Below, one piece after another: positions 25,255-34,684 of a DNA stretch of 64,000 bases. A program made the position numbers and the translations under genes. Numbering within the stretch: the first letter of the stretch is position 1; the number at the start of each line of letters is the position of its first letter. This DNA is from Schauerella aestuarii (GTDB lineage Bacteria > Pseudomonadota > Gammaproteobacteria > Burkholderiales > Burkholderiaceae_B): contig NZ_SIZW01000040.1 in assembly GCF_009866805.1 (NCBI RefSeq), positions 248,001-312,000 of the forward strand, in the 5' to 3' direction. The notes under the pieces are model-generated. The model was given only the letters and a program-made list of their open reading frames with translations. It made no database searches and was not told the origin of the DNA.

Positions 25255-28200
25255 TGCCGCGAGCATGAACTCGGTGAGCACACGGCCGGTATGGGATTTA
25301 TCCTTCAACGCCATCACGGCCTCCGGGGTGCCCTGCGCCACCAGTTTGCCGCCGCCGGTGCCCCCTTCAGGACCCAGATCGAGCAGCCAGTCAGCCTCGG
25401 CGATCACGTCCAGATTGTGTTCGATCACCACCACCGTGTTGCCGGCTTCCACCAGGCGATGCAGCACCCGAATCAGCTTCTCCACGTCGGCCATCGACAG
25501 GCCCACCGTGGGCTCATCGAGGATGTACAGCGTATGCGGCAGGCGGGAGGCACGGCCGGTCTTGATCACGCCCTCGGTCATACGCGCCTTAGTGAGCTCG
25601 GTCACGAGCTTGATGCGTTGCGCCTCGCCGCCCGACAAGGTGGGCGAGGGCTGACCCAGCGTGAGATAGCCCAGTCCCACATCCTGCATGAGCTGCAGCG
25701 GCCGATGAATCTTGGGATGCGCTTCGAAATAGCCGATCGCGTCGTCCACTTCCATGGACAGCACGTCGCCGGCACTCTTGCCGCGCATATGCACCGACAG
25801 CGTTTCGGGATTGAAGCGCGCGCCGTAGCAGGCGTCGCACGGCACTTTCACATCCGGCAGGAAATTCATCTCGATCGTGCGCATGCCCTGGCCTTCGCAC
25901 ACCGGGCAACGGCCCTCGCCGGTATTGAACGAGAAGCGCGCCGGGGACCAGCCGCGCATGCGTGACTCGTTGGTGTCGGCAAAGAGTTTGCGCACATCGT
26001 CCCAGAAACCAATGTAGGTCGACGGGCACGAACGGGGTGTTTTGCCGATCGGGGTTTGATCCACTTCGAGGACGCGATCGATGGCCTCCCAACCGGTCAT
26101 CTCCACGCAACCGCCCCATTTGGGCGCTTTGCCTTGCGAGACGGCCTGCACCAGGTTCTCCAGCAATACTTCGCGTGCCAGTGTCGATTTGCCCGACCCC
26201 GATACGCCGGTCACCACCGTCAACCGATTGATCGGAAAACGGGCGTCGACCCGACGCAGGTTATGCAGATGCGCGCCCTGGATCTCGATCGCCGGGGTGT
26301 CCTTCTCGACCGGACGGCGCGGTTGCAGCGGATGCTGCAACGGATGCTTGAGATAACGGCCAGTGACCGATTCGGGCGCGTTCATCAAATCTTCGGCCGT
26401 GCCCTCGGCGACCACGCGGCCGCCGCGCACGCCGGCGCCCGGTCCGATGTCGATGATGTGCGAGGCGCGACGGATGGTGTCGTCGTCGTGCTCGACCACC
26501 ACCAGCGTGTTGCCGTTTTTCTCAAGTCGCGCCAGCGCATCCAGCAGGATGCGGTTATCGCGCGGGTGCAAGCCGATCGTGGGCTCGTCCAGCACGTAGC
26601 ACACGCCTTGCAGGTTGGAGCCCAACTGCGCGGCCAGACGGATCCGTTGCGCCTCGCCGCCGGACAATGTGGGCGCGGCCCGGTCGAGCGCCAGATAGTC
26701 GAGCCCCACCTCCTGCATGAAGGTCAGCCGGCCGCGAATTTCGGCCAGGATATCGCGCGCGATTTCGTTCTCACGGCCGCGCGTGACCAGTCCCATGAAA
26801 AAGGTAAACGCTTCGGACACCGGCATGGCCGCCAACGTGGCGATCGAGCGGTCGCGCCATCGCACCGCGCGCGCAACCGGGTTCAGGCGCTCGCCGTGGC
26901 AGGCTTTGCACGCGTGTGCATCGCCTTCATACCACGCGTTCCAGGCCGTTTCCTCACCGGTTTGCTCGGCATCGAAGCCTTGCAACTGCAAGCCCGTACC
27001 GAAACACTCGGTGCACCAGCCGTGCTTGGAGTTGTACGAGAACATGCGCGGGTCGGGCTCGGGAAAGCTCATGCCGCAGCAGGGGCACGCGCGCTTGACC
27101 GAATAGTGTTGCTGTTCGAGCGGCGCGTCCAGACTGTCGCGCAACCCGCTCACCGGCCACACCACACTCATCACCCCCTGGCCGTGCTCAAGTGCCGAGG
27201 TGACCGCCTGGCGCAGTTCGGCCTCGTTATTGGCCTCGATCGTGAGATCGGCCACGGGCAGTTCGATGGTGTGTTCTTTGTAGCGGTCCAGACGCGGCCA
27301 GTTGGTCGTGGGGATGAACGTGCCATCCACGCGCAGATGCGTGTGACCCTTGCCCGACGCCCACTTGGCGAGCTCGGTGTAATAACCCTTGCGGGCGCTC
27401 ACGAGCGGTGCCATCAGACCGATGTGCTGACCCGTGTGATCGCGGCGTAAACGCGCCACGATCTGATCGGCATTCTGCGGCTCGACGGCAACCTGGCAAT
27501 CCGGGCAGTACTGCGTGCCCAGCTTCATGTAGAGCAGGCGCAGGAAGTGATGGATTTCGGTCATCGTGGCCACGGTGGACTTGCGTCCGCCGCGGCTCGT
27601 CCGCTGCTCGATCGCCACGGTGGGCGGAATGCCGAAGATCGCGTCCACATCCGGCTTGCCGGCAGGTTGCACGATGGCGCGGGCATACGCGTTGAGCGAT
27701 TCGAGATAGCGGCGCTGGCCTTCGTTGAACAGGATGTCGAACGCCAAGGTGGACTTGCCCGATCCCGACACGCCGGTGATGACCGTGAACTTGTCGCGCG
27801 GGATATTGACCGTGACGTTCTTGAGATTGTGCTCGCGGGCATTGTGAATTTCGATGGCCTGCGTGCCGGCATTCTTGCGCCGGCGGCGCACCAACGACTG
27901 CAACGGTGTGCCGCTGCCGCCGCCGTTGAAAAGGCCGCCTGCCGCTCGCGCGCCATCGCCAGCCTCGCCAGCCTCGCCGGGGGCTTCCTCTTCGCCTACG
28001 ATCGTGCTCGCGTACGTATCGTCGCGGCTGGCCAGCGCCTGCGCGGCATATGCCACTGCCGGTTCACCGACGCGCGCCGCCGGCGCATGGCGCTCGGGCG
28101 AGAGCACATTGAGCGTGTACTCACGCAGAGCGCGTCCCGTATGTGAAGCGGCAACCGCCATCACATCCTCGGGGGTGCCCGATGCCATCAACTGACCGCC

Positions 28201-31104
28201 GGCATCGCCGCCTTCCGGGCCCAGATCGATGAGCCAATCGGCGGCCCGGATCACGTCCAGGTTGTGTTCGATCACGAGCAAGGTATGTCCGGCGGCCAGC
28301 AGCTTGCGAAACGCGCGCATCAACCGCGCGACGTCGTCAAAGTGCAGGCCTGTCGTGGGTTCGTCGAAAAGAAACAAGCTGCCTTTCTTGGCCACTTTCG
28401 CGCTCGAGATGCCGCTCTTGGCGGCTTCGGCCAAGTGCCCGGCGAGCTTCAGTCGTTGCGCTTCGCCACCCGATAGCGTGGGCACGGGCTGACCCAGGCG
28501 CACATACTCCAGACCCACGTCGGCCAGGGGCGCAAGGACGGTCTGCACATCGCGCAATCCTTTGAAGAACTGCAACGCTTCGCTGACCGTCATCTCCAGT
28601 ACATCGTCGATGGCCGCCGATTGGCCCAGATGCTCGACGCGAACCTGCAGCACTTCCGGACGGAAGCGTTTGCCGTCGCAGTCCGGGCAGCGCAGATACA
28701 CGTCGGAGAGGAACTGCATCTCGACGTGCTCGAAGCCCGTGCCACCGCAGGTGGGGCAACGGCCATCGCCGCTATTGAAGCTGAACGTGCCGGCGGTATA
28801 GCCGCGTTCCTTGCTGACCGGCGCCTGTGCAAAGAGCTTGCGGATCGCGTCGAACGCACCCACGTAACTGGCGGGATTGGAGCGCGCCGTTTTACCGATC
28901 GGCGTTTGATCGACCATGACCACATCGGCGATGCGTTCGGCCCCCAGCAGTTGGCGGAACGGACCGGGCGCTTCGGACGGCTTGCCTTTTTGCTTGAGCA
29001 AGGCGGGGAACAGCACATCCTGAATGAGCGTCGATTTGCCCGACCCGGAGACGCCGGTCACGCACACCAGACGGCCCAGCGGAATCGAGATCGACACATC
29101 GCGCAGGTTGTTGGCCGTGGCGCCTTCGAGCAACAGGCGCGGCGTGTTCTCCGCCACCGGCATCGGCCGCGGCGCTTCCACGCGCTGGCGGTTGCCGAGG
29201 TAATCGCCCGTTAAGGTGCGCGCGTCGCGCAACGCCTCGGGCGTGCCGTCGAACACGATATGGCCGCCGCGTTCGCCCGGCCCCGGGCCGATATCGATAA
29301 TGCGATCGGCCGCCACCATCACTTGCGGATCGTGTTCGACCACGACGAGCGTATTGCCGGCGTCGCGCAGGCGATGCATGACCTCGACCACGCGATGCAT
29401 GTCGCGCGGATGCAGGCCGATCGACGGCTCGTCGAGCACGAAGAGGGTATTGACGAGGGAGGTGCCCAGCGCGGTGGTGAGGTTGATCCGTTGCACCTCG
29501 CCGCCCGACAGCGTACGGCTCTGCCGGTCCAGGGTGAGGTAACCGAGCCCCACATCGAACAAGAATTTCAGCCGCGCGCGGGCCTCGGTCAGCAGCAGAT
29601 CGGTGGCGGCATCCAGCGCGCCTTCGAAGCGCAGATTTTCAAAGAACGCGCGCACGCGTTCGATCGGCAAGAGCATCAGGTCGTGAAACGACAGCCCGTC
29701 CAGATCGTTCAACTGCTCGCGCGACCAACTGGCATGCACCGGCATGAAGCGCGCGTAGCGGTCGTCGTCCGGGGGCAGCACGCTATCGGCCTGCGCCTTG
29801 GTGCCCAGGCGCCACAGCAGCGCGTCGCGCTTCAGGCGCGAGCCTTTGCAAGTGGGGCAGGGCGTGTAGCTGCGGTACTTGGAGAGCAGCACCCGCACGT
29901 GCATCTTGTAGGCTTTCGTCTCCAGCCATGCGAAAAACCGCTCCACGCCATACCACTGCGTTTTCCAGGCCTGACTGCCCCCCTTGAAATCGGGATCACC
30001 CTGCAGCACCCACTGACGATGCTCAGGTTTCATGGCATGCCAGGGCACGCCCAGGGGAACGCCGGCTCGCGGCGCGTATTTTTCCAGATCGTCCTGGCAC
30101 TCCTTGTAGCTGGGCGTGGTCCAGGGCTTGATCGCCCCTTCCTTCAACGTCTTGGATTCGTCGGGAATCACCAAGCCGAAGTCGATGCCGATCACTCGCC
30201 CGAAGCCGCGGCAGCTTTCGCACGCGCCCAGGGGGGAATTGAACGAAAAGGTGCTGGGCAGCGGATCGCTGTATTCGATGTCGTCATCGGCGTCGTGCAG
30301 GCGATCGCTGAACTGCCACACGTGCGCATCAACGCCGTCGTCATCCAGGGCGCGCACGGCCACGTGGCCCGCGCCCATGCGCAGCGCGGTTTCCAGTGCC
30401 TCGGCCAGCCGGTCGGATTCGACCGTGCCAAAGCGAAACCGGTCCTGCACCACGTTCAGGATGCGCGTGGCGCCCGAGTCGGCGGTCGCCTTTTTGGACT
30501 TGGCTTTCGACTTCGCGACGCGGTCGCCGGCTTCGGGCACGCGGACGGCTTCTTCGCTGTGCACGCGGGTGTAACCCTGCTTCTCCAGGAAGCCGAGCAC
30601 TTCTTCTTCGGTGAAATTGGCCGGGATGCGAATCGGGAAGGTGATCACCAATCGCGGATCGTTCAGCCCGGCCAGACGCTCGGCCAGCGTGCGGCGGATG
30701 GTATCGGGTGAGTCGCGCTGAACCCGGCGGCCCGAGCCGCGCGAAAACAGCACCGCGCCGCGTGCGAACAGCAGTTTCAAATGGTCATTGAGCTCCGTCA
30801 TCGTGCCCACGGTGCTGCGCGAGCTGCGCACCGGATTGGTCTGATCGATGGCGATGGCCGGCAGGATGCCTTCGATCCGGTCGACCTGGGGCTTGTCCAT
30901 GCGGTCCAGAAACTGGCGCGCGTAGGGCGAAAAGGTTTCGACGTAGCGGCGCTGGCCTTCCGCGTACAGCGTGTCGAAGGCCAGCGAGCTCTTGCCCGAC
31001 CCCGACACCCCGGTCATTACGACCAGTTCGCCGGTCTGCAGCGTGACATCGAGGTTTTTGAGGTTGTTCTGGCGTGCGCCAACAATACGGATTTCTGAGC
31101 TCAT
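25249..31104 (-). CDS. uvrA: Double-length UvrA (fused tandem excinuclease ABC subunit A)
   Basis: The single 1951-residue frame holds two complete UvrA-like halves. Ordinary UvrA is about 940-950 residues. Walker A motifs GVSGSGKS are near residues 32-40, 686, 1115 and 1635. LSGGE signatures are near 531, 878, 1481 and 1825. Each half has its own CxxC-type zinc modules (for example CPTCGGTG...CPDC and CPVCEGQG...CDAC). The halves are joined by a Gly/Ala/Glu-rich linker at about 1005-1085. UvrA detects bulky DNA lesions as a dimer in nucleotide excision repair; this form would be a covalent pseudo-dimer. The start used is the ATG at 31104. Such long UvrA proteins are, as I recall, annotated in other Burkholderiales. 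No uvrB nearby. Confidence 0.92.
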   Translation of the reverse strand: MSSEIRIVGARQNNLKNLDVTLQTGELVVMTGVSGSGKSSLAFDTLYAEGQRRYVETFSPYARQFLDRMDKPQVDRIEGILPAIAIDQTNPVRSSRSTVGTMTELNDHLKLLFARGAVLFSRGSGRRVQRDSPDTIRRTLAERLAGLNDPRLVITFPIRIPANFTEEEVLGFLEKQGYTRVHSEEAVRVPEAGDRVAKSKAKSKKATADSGATRILNVVQDRFRFGTVESDRLAEALETALRMGAGHVAVRALDDDGVDAHVWQFSDRLHDADDDIEYSDPLPSTFSFNSPLGACESCRGFGRVIGIDFGLVIPDESKTLKEGAIKPWTTPSYKECQDDLEKYAPRAGVPLGVPWHAMKPEHRQWVLQGDPDFKGGSQAWKTQWYGVERFFAWLETKAYKMHVRVLLSKYRSYTPCPTCKGSRLKRDALLWRLGTKAQADSVLPPDDDRYARFMPVHASWSREQLNDLDGLSFHDLMLLPIERVRAFFENLRFEGALDAATDLLLTEARARLKFLFDVGLGYLTLDRQSRTLSGGEVQRINLTTALGTSLVNTLFVLDEPSIGLHPRDMHRVVEVMHRLRDAGNTLVVVEHDPQVMVAADRIIDIGPGPGERGGHIVFDGTPEALRDARTLTGDYLGNRQRVEAPRPMPVAENTPRLLLEGATANNLRDVSISIPLGRLVCVTGVSGSGKSTLIQDVLFPALLKQKGKPSEAPGPFRQLLGAERIADVVMVDQTPIGKTARSNPASYVGAFDAIRKLFAQAPVSKERGYTAGTFSFNSGDGRCPTCGGTGFEHVEMQFLSDVYLRCPDCDGKRFRPEVLQVRVEHLGQSAAIDDVLEMTVSEALQFFKGLRDVQTVLAPLADVGLEYVRLGQPVPTLSGGEAQRLKLAGHLAEAAKSGISSAKVAKKGSLFLFDEPTTGLHFDDVARLMRAFRKLLAAGHTLLVIEHNLDVIRAADWLIDLGPEGGDAGGQLMASGTPEDVMAVAASHTGRALREYTLNVLSPERHAPAARVGEPAVAYAAQALASRDDTYASTIVGEEEAPGEAGEAGDGARAAGGLFNGGGSGTPLQSLVRRRRKNAGTQAIEIHNAREHNLKNVTVNIPRDKFTVITGVSGSGKSTLAFDILFNEGQRRYLESLNAYARAIVQPAGKPDVDAIFGIPPTVAIEQRTSRGGRKSTVATMTEIHHFLRLLYMKLGTQYCPDCQVAVEPQNADQIVARLRRDHTGQHIGLMAPLVSARKGYYTELAKWASGKGHTHLRVDGTFIPTTNWPRLDRYKEHTIELPVADLTIEANNEAELRQAVTSALEHGQGVMSVVWPVSGLRDSLDAPLEQQHYSVKRACPCCGMSFPEPDPRMFSYNSKHGWCTECFGTGLQLQGFDAEQTGEETAWNAWYEGDAHACKACHGERLNPVARAVRWRDRSIATLAAMPVSEAFTFFMGLVTRGRENEIARDILAEIRGRLTFMQEVGLDYLALDRAAPTLSGGEAQRIRLAAQLGSNLQGVCYVLDEPTIGLHPRDNRILLDALARLEKNGNTLVVVEHDDDTIRRASHIIDIGPGAGVRGGRVVAEGTAEDLMNAPESVTGRYLKHPLQHPLQPRRPVEKDTPAIEIQGAHLHNLRRVDARFPINRLTVVTGVSGSGKSTLAREVLLENLVQAVSQGKAPKWGGCVEMTGWEAIDRVLEVDQTPIGKTPRSCPSTYIGFWDDVRKLFADTNESRMRGWSPARFSFNTGEGRCPVCEGQGMRTIEMNFLPDVKVPCDACYGARFNPETLSVHMRGKSAGDVLSMEVDDAIGYFEAHPKIHRPLQLMQDVGLGYLTLGQPSPTLSGGEAQRIKLVTELTKARMTEGVIKTGRASRLPHTLYILDEPTVGLSMADVEKLIRVLHRLVEAGNTVVVIEHNLDVIAEADWLLDLGPEGGTGGGKLVAQGTPEAVMALKDKSHTGRVLTEFMLAAS

Positions 31105-31216
31105 GCTTAATCGTAGCCTTTCCGGGGATTTGTCCGATATGGGGGCGAGATTCGCCAGCAGTAGGGCGCGGCTGTGAAATAATCGATGACCACTTCGCCA
31201 TGAGACCCATGCCGCC

Positions 31217-31912
31217 ATGTCCACTGTCCAGACCACTTCCGATTCCGCCGCCGGCGCGAACCGTCTTGCCAAGTTCAATGCGGTTTGCGATGCACGTGTT
31301 GTGCCCGTGCTCCGTTACACCGATGCGTCCAGCGCCGCCTACGCGGCCGAGGTCGCGATCGCCGGCGGCTGCCGTGTGCTCGAACTCACCTGGACGATTC
31401 CCGACGTCGTCACCCTGCTGCGCGCCCTGCGCGACAAGCATGGCGATAGCGTGATCCTTGGCGTGGGCACGGTGCTCAATGAAGCCCAGGCGCGCGACGT
31501 TCTGGTGGCCGGCGCGGATTTCATCGTGTCGCCTGCCGTGATCCCCGGTCTGGCCGATCTGGCGCATGCGGCGGATGCGTTGTGCCTGTTGGGCGCATTC
31601 ACGCCCACCGAGGTGCTGGCTGCGCAGGCCGAGGGTGCCGATATCGTCAAGATCTTCCCGGCCGATACCGGCGGGCCGAAGCATCTGGGGGCGTTGCGCT
31701 CGGTGTTTCCGTCCGTCACGTTCTGCCCCACGGGCGGGGTGACCGAGGAAAACATGGCTGCCTATTTCGCCGCCGGCGCCCGCATCGTGGGCATCGGCAG
31801 CAACCTGTACGGCAAAGAGGCATTCGCCGCCCGCGACACGGGCGCGCTCGTGGCCCAGATCCAGCGCACCCGCGAAGCCGCGATGCCCACCCAGGGAGCC
31901 ACGCGTGGTTGA
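31217..31912 (+). CDS. eda: 2-dehydro-3-deoxy-6-phosphogluconate aldolase
   Basis: The 231-residue class I aldolase splits KDPG (or its galacto form) into pyruvate and glyceraldehyde-3-phosphate. It has the VVPVLRYTDA start, the ELTWTIP segment with the catalytic Glu, the ADIVKIFPAD block with the Schiff-base Lys, and FCPTGGV for phosphate binding. An N-terminal extension of about 18 residues precedes the homologous part. It overlaps the following kinase gene by 8 bases. The pair makes a KDG-to-pyruvate route of the Entner-Doudoroff type. Diverges from uvrA. Confidence 0.92.
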   Translation: MSTVQTTSDSAAGANRLAKFNAVCDARVVPVLRYTDASSAAYAAEVAIAGGCRVLELTWTIPDVVTLLRALRDKHGDSVILGVGTVLNEAQARDVLVAGADFIVSPAVIPGLADLAHAADALCLLGAFTPTEVLAAQAEGADIVKIFPADTGGPKHLGALRSVFPSVTFCPTGGVTEENMAAYFAAGARIVGIGSNLYGKEAFAARDTGALVAQIQRTREAAMPTQGATRG

Positions 31913-32909
31913 TGTGGACGAGGACGGCAACGCCATTCCCGACGTCGACTCGATCGATGTCTCGCTCGATAACGCCGCTCTGGGCAACGTGGATATCGTC
32001 GCCGTCGGCGAGCCGCTGATCGAGTTCAATCAAACCGAGCCGGGCAAGCCGCACTATCTGCAGGGCTTCGGGGGCGACACCTCCAACGCCATGATCGCGG
32101 CCGCCCGGCAGGGTGCCCGCACGGCTTACGTCACCCGTGTCGGTGCCGATCCGTTCGGCGAGCAGTTGCGCGAGCTGTGGCGTATCGAAGGGGTGGATGC
32201 GTCCAACGTGCGCACCGATGTGCAGGCGTCCACGGGCGCCTATGTCGTGCAGCATGGCGAGCACGGCCACGCGTTCAACTATCTGCGCCGGGGCTCGGCC
32301 GCGTCGCGGATGCAGCCGTCCGATATCCCGGCGGGCGTGATCGCCACGGCCAAATGCCTGTACGCCTCGGGCATCAGCATGGGCATCAGCGATAGCGCGT
32401 GCGATACGGTGTTCGCCGCGATGGCCCAGGCGCACGAGGCCGGTGTGCCCGTGTGGTTCGATTCCAATCTGAGGCCGGCCCTGTGGCCGCTGGCGCGTGC
32501 TCGGGCTGTGTTGCTCGAAGCTATGCGCCAGGCGGATGTGTTTCTGCCCAGCACCAGCGATATGACCGCCTTGATCGGCCTGGACGACCCGCAAGCCATC
32601 CTGGCCTGGATCCGGGCGCAGGGTGTGAAGGGCGTCGTCGTGCTCAAGCTCGGCGCTGACGGCGTGTTGCTGGATACCGGGCGCGATGCCCCGCAAACGT
32701 TTGCGCCGCACCGCGTGAAAAGCGTGGACGCCACCGGCGCGGGCGATTGCTTTGCCGGCAGTCTGCTGGCCCGGGTGATCGCGGGTGACGATTGGCCCGC
32801 TGCTGTCGCTTACGCGAACATGGCGGCGGCGTTGTCGACCACTGGATTCGGTGCGGTAGCGCCCATTCCGCGGCCAGCCACTGTGCGGGCGGCGTTGGCG
32901 GCGGCCTGA
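31905..32909 (+). CDS. kdgK: 2-keto-3-deoxygluconate kinase (PfkB family)
   Basis: The 334-residue sugar kinase has the PfkB/ribokinase fold: VDIVAVGEPLIEFNQ opening, QGFGGDTSNAMIAAARQG, WFDSNLRPALWP and the catalytic/anion-hole signature VDATGAGDCFAGSLLA near the C-terminus. Neighbouring eda supports KDG as substrate: KdgK makes KDPG, which Eda cleaves. The GTG start overlaps the end of eda by 8 bases. An unusual acidic N-terminal stretch of about 28 residues precedes the homologous region, so a start further downstream is possible. Confidence 0.9.
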   Translation: MVDVDEDGNAIPDVDSIDVSLDNAALGNVDIVAVGEPLIEFNQTEPGKPHYLQGFGGDTSNAMIAAARQGARTAYVTRVGADPFGEQLRELWRIEGVDASNVRTDVQASTGAYVVQHGEHGHAFNYLRRGSAASRMQPSDIPAGVIATAKCLYASGISMGISDSACDTVFAAMAQAHEAGVPVWFDSNLRPALWPLARARAVLLEAMRQADVFLPSTSDMTALIGLDDPQAILAWIRAQGVKGVVVLKLGADGVLLDTGRDAPQTFAPHRVKSVDATGAGDCFAGSLLARVIAGDDWPAAVAYANMAAALSTTGFGAVAPIPRPATVRAALAAA

Positions 32910-32917
32910 TCGACCGA

Positions 32918-32955
32918 CCCGCACATCCGCGATGCGGGCAGCCCACGTTGTGGGC
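32918..32955 (+). terminator. Two small hairpins after kdgK
   Basis: CCCGCA (32918-32923) pairs with TGCGGG (32933-32938), and GCCCAC-GTT-GTGGGC lies at 32941-32955. Both are GC-rich and located 8-45 bases after the stop, but there is no U-tract, so they are only possible transcript-end structures. Confidence 0.3.
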
Positions 32956-33006
32956 CTCCTGACAACGCTCGTCTGCCGCAGTTAGGTCAATGGCCCAATT
33001 TCGTTG

Positions 33007-33012
33007 TAGAAT
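33007..33012 (+). promoter_or_regulatory. Candidate -10 element for the 42-residue protein gene
   Basis: TAGAAT at 33007-33012 is a good -10 hexamer 68 bases before the start codon. The region where the -35 should lie (around 32984, AGGTCA) is a poor match. Confidence 0.3.
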
Positions 33013-33079
33013 CGTGGGTTAACTCATTCATTAGCGTCAGCCGTTTGCAGGTGGCGCGTGTTACCTCACGGAGATCATC

Positions 33080-33208
33080 ATGGCTGAACGCAAGCGCGTA
33101 CGTCGCAATACCCTGGAACGCCGTTGCCTGGGCAAGGCCTTCAAGCGCCTCTTCATCAACTCGCCCAAGGGCGTGTTCAAGATGCTGGAAAAGATCAAGC
33201 GCGTTTAA
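33080..33208 (+). CDS. 42-residue highly basic protein, unrecognised
   Basis: A short frame with a GGAG ribosome site 6 bases before the ATG encodes 42 residues, 15 of them Lys or Arg and 3 Glu, net charge about +12. It begins MAERKRVRRNTLERRC and ends in KMLEKIKRV, with a central LFINSPKGVF segment. Codon choice is like highly expressed genes in the window (AAG, CGC, CTG, ATC). A strong terminator at 33399-33434 closes the transcription unit. The charge suggests RNA, DNA or ribosome binding, but I recognise no family. It is too short for common gene-finding cut-offs. Confidence 0.72.
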   Translation: MAERKRVRRNTLERRCLGKAFKRLFINSPKGVFKMLEKIKRV

Positions 33209-33283
33209 GCTTTTTGCTTGAACCGGCGCGGGCGTTTCAACGCCACGCGCCCACGCTGGACAGGCTTCGGATGGCCGTTCGTT

Positions 33284-33367
33284 GTACCTCTGCCGTGGTA
33301 CTTCCGCCGATGTACTTCCGCCGTTGTACTTCTGCCGTTGTGCCTTTGCTGTTGTACCTTTGCCGGC
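33284..33367 (+). repeat. 14-bp tandem repeat, 6 units, in the 3-prime part of the small-gene transcript
   Basis: Six contiguous 14-bp units with consensus GTACTTCYGCCGTT start at 33284, 33298, 33312, 33326, 33340 and 33354. They lie between the stop codon of the 42-residue protein and its terminator, so they should be transcribed. The rest of the 380-base gap up to 33588 shows nothing but the terminator. Confidence 0.88.
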
Positions 33368-33398
33368 ACACGCAACCCGCCATCCAAATCGCCGCGAA

Positions 33399-33434
33399 AA
33401 AAGCTGCACCCGCCAAGGGCTGCGGCTTTTTTTT
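33399..33434 (+). terminator. Strong Rho-independent terminator
   Basis: AAGCTGCA (33401-33408) pairs with TGCGGCTT (33421-33428), with CC/GG continuing inside one mismatch, and eight T residues follow (33427-33434). It ends the unit of the 42-residue protein gene. Confidence 0.85.
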
Positions 33435-33588
33435 GCGCTCGCGCCACGCGTCTCGCCCCACACGATCCGTTTTTAGCGTCTCGTCTCAGGCGTCCCGCAC
33501 CACACGTCGCACGCGCCCCACGCGCCCCCCGCGCCCGGCATCGCTGGCATCCGCCCGATACCGCGTTTGCCGTTGACGGTGCCGCACA

Positions 33589-34578
33589 TCATGCGCGCGC
33601 CGATGCGCTTTCTTGCGTGTGCGGTTGCGCGGCCGCTTGCGTGCGTTCCCGGGCGAGCTCGAGCTCGCCGGGTTGCAACGGCGCCAGCAGCGGCTCGATG
33701 AATGACAGAAAGGCCCGCGTTTTCGCCGGCAGCAGCGGCGACGGGCAGATTGCGTAGATCGACACGGGCGCGACCCGCCACTCGGGCAGCACCCGATGCA
33801 GGCTGTTCTGTGTGAGCGCCGGCAGCATGGCGCGGCACTGCGGCAGGCGGGTGATCCCCAAGCCCAAGCCCGCCAGCACGCTCCCCATACTGACGCTATT
33901 GGCCGCGATACGGCCCGTGACGGGCACATCGATTCGCTGATCGTCCGCGCCCGCCAACGTCCATGTCGAGTGCTCCTGGCCTGCCGTCGAGCGCAGGCAT
34001 TGATGATGACTGAGGTCGTCGGGCGTACGCGGTGTGCCGTAACGATCCAGATAGGCCTGCGACGCATAGAGATGCTGATCGAGCGAGACCAATTCGCGGA
34101 CGTCACCCTCGACCACCTCAGGCAGCTGGCCGAAGTGAATCATCACGTCGAAGCCGCCGTCGCGCGTGGCGGGGGAGCGCATGCTGAGATCGAAGGCGCA
34201 GTCCAGGTCGGGATATTGCGCGATGAAGGCACCCAATGCATTGGGCAGGATGAGCGCGCCCAGGCTTTGCGGCATGGCCACCTGCAGCAGCCCATGAGGC
34301 TGGCGCGACAGGGCCAGCAGAGGCTCGTGCGCGAGCCGCGCTTCTTCGATGAGAAACTGGCAACGTTCGAGGTACACGGCGCCCGCCTCGGTCAGATCGA
34401 GACGGCGGGTGTTGCGGTTGAGCAGCCGCATGCCGACCGCGTCTTCAAGGGCGAGGATGCGGCGCGACAACGTGGAGGTGGGAATGGACAGGTGCTGCGC
34501 GGCCAACGTAAAGCTGCGGCGCTTGGCGACTTCGACAAACAGGGCGATGTCGTTGAGCTGGACGGAGGGCGCGTTCAT
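33589..34578 (-). CDS. LysR-type transcriptional regulator
   Basis: The 329-residue protein has an N-terminal winged helix-turn-helix (about residues 6-65: FVEVAKRRSFTLAAQHLSIPTSTLSRRILALE) and a periplasmic-binding-like effector domain (about 90-300). The C-terminal 25 residues are polar and probably disordered. LysR regulators usually control a divergent gene; here the divergent gene is the GT2 glycosyltransferase, 106 bases away. The ATG at 34578 is used because the DNA-binding domain begins 10 residues later. Effector unknown. Confidence 0.92.
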   Translation of the reverse strand: MNAPSVQLNDIALFVEVAKRRSFTLAAQHLSIPTSTLSRRILALEDAVGMRLLNRNTRRLDLTEAGAVYLERCQFLIEEARLAHEPLLALSRQPHGLLQVAMPQSLGALILPNALGAFIAQYPDLDCAFDLSMRSPATRDGGFDVMIHFGQLPEVVEGDVRELVSLDQHLYASQAYLDRYGTPRTPDDLSHHQCLRSTAGQEHSTWTLAGADDQRIDVPVTGRIAANSVSMGSVLAGLGLGITRLPQCRAMLPALTQNSLHRVLPEWRVAPVSIYAICPSPLLPAKTRAFLSFIEPLLAPLQPGELELARERTQAAAQPHTQESASARA

Positions 34579-34684
34579 GGTTGAAAACCGGTTCGAGAAG
34601 CCCAGTGTACCGCCTGTGCCGACCAAGCTTTACACTGTGCCCCGCCGGGCGACCGTTTTTGCCCGGGTCAAGGATCATTCGCCT

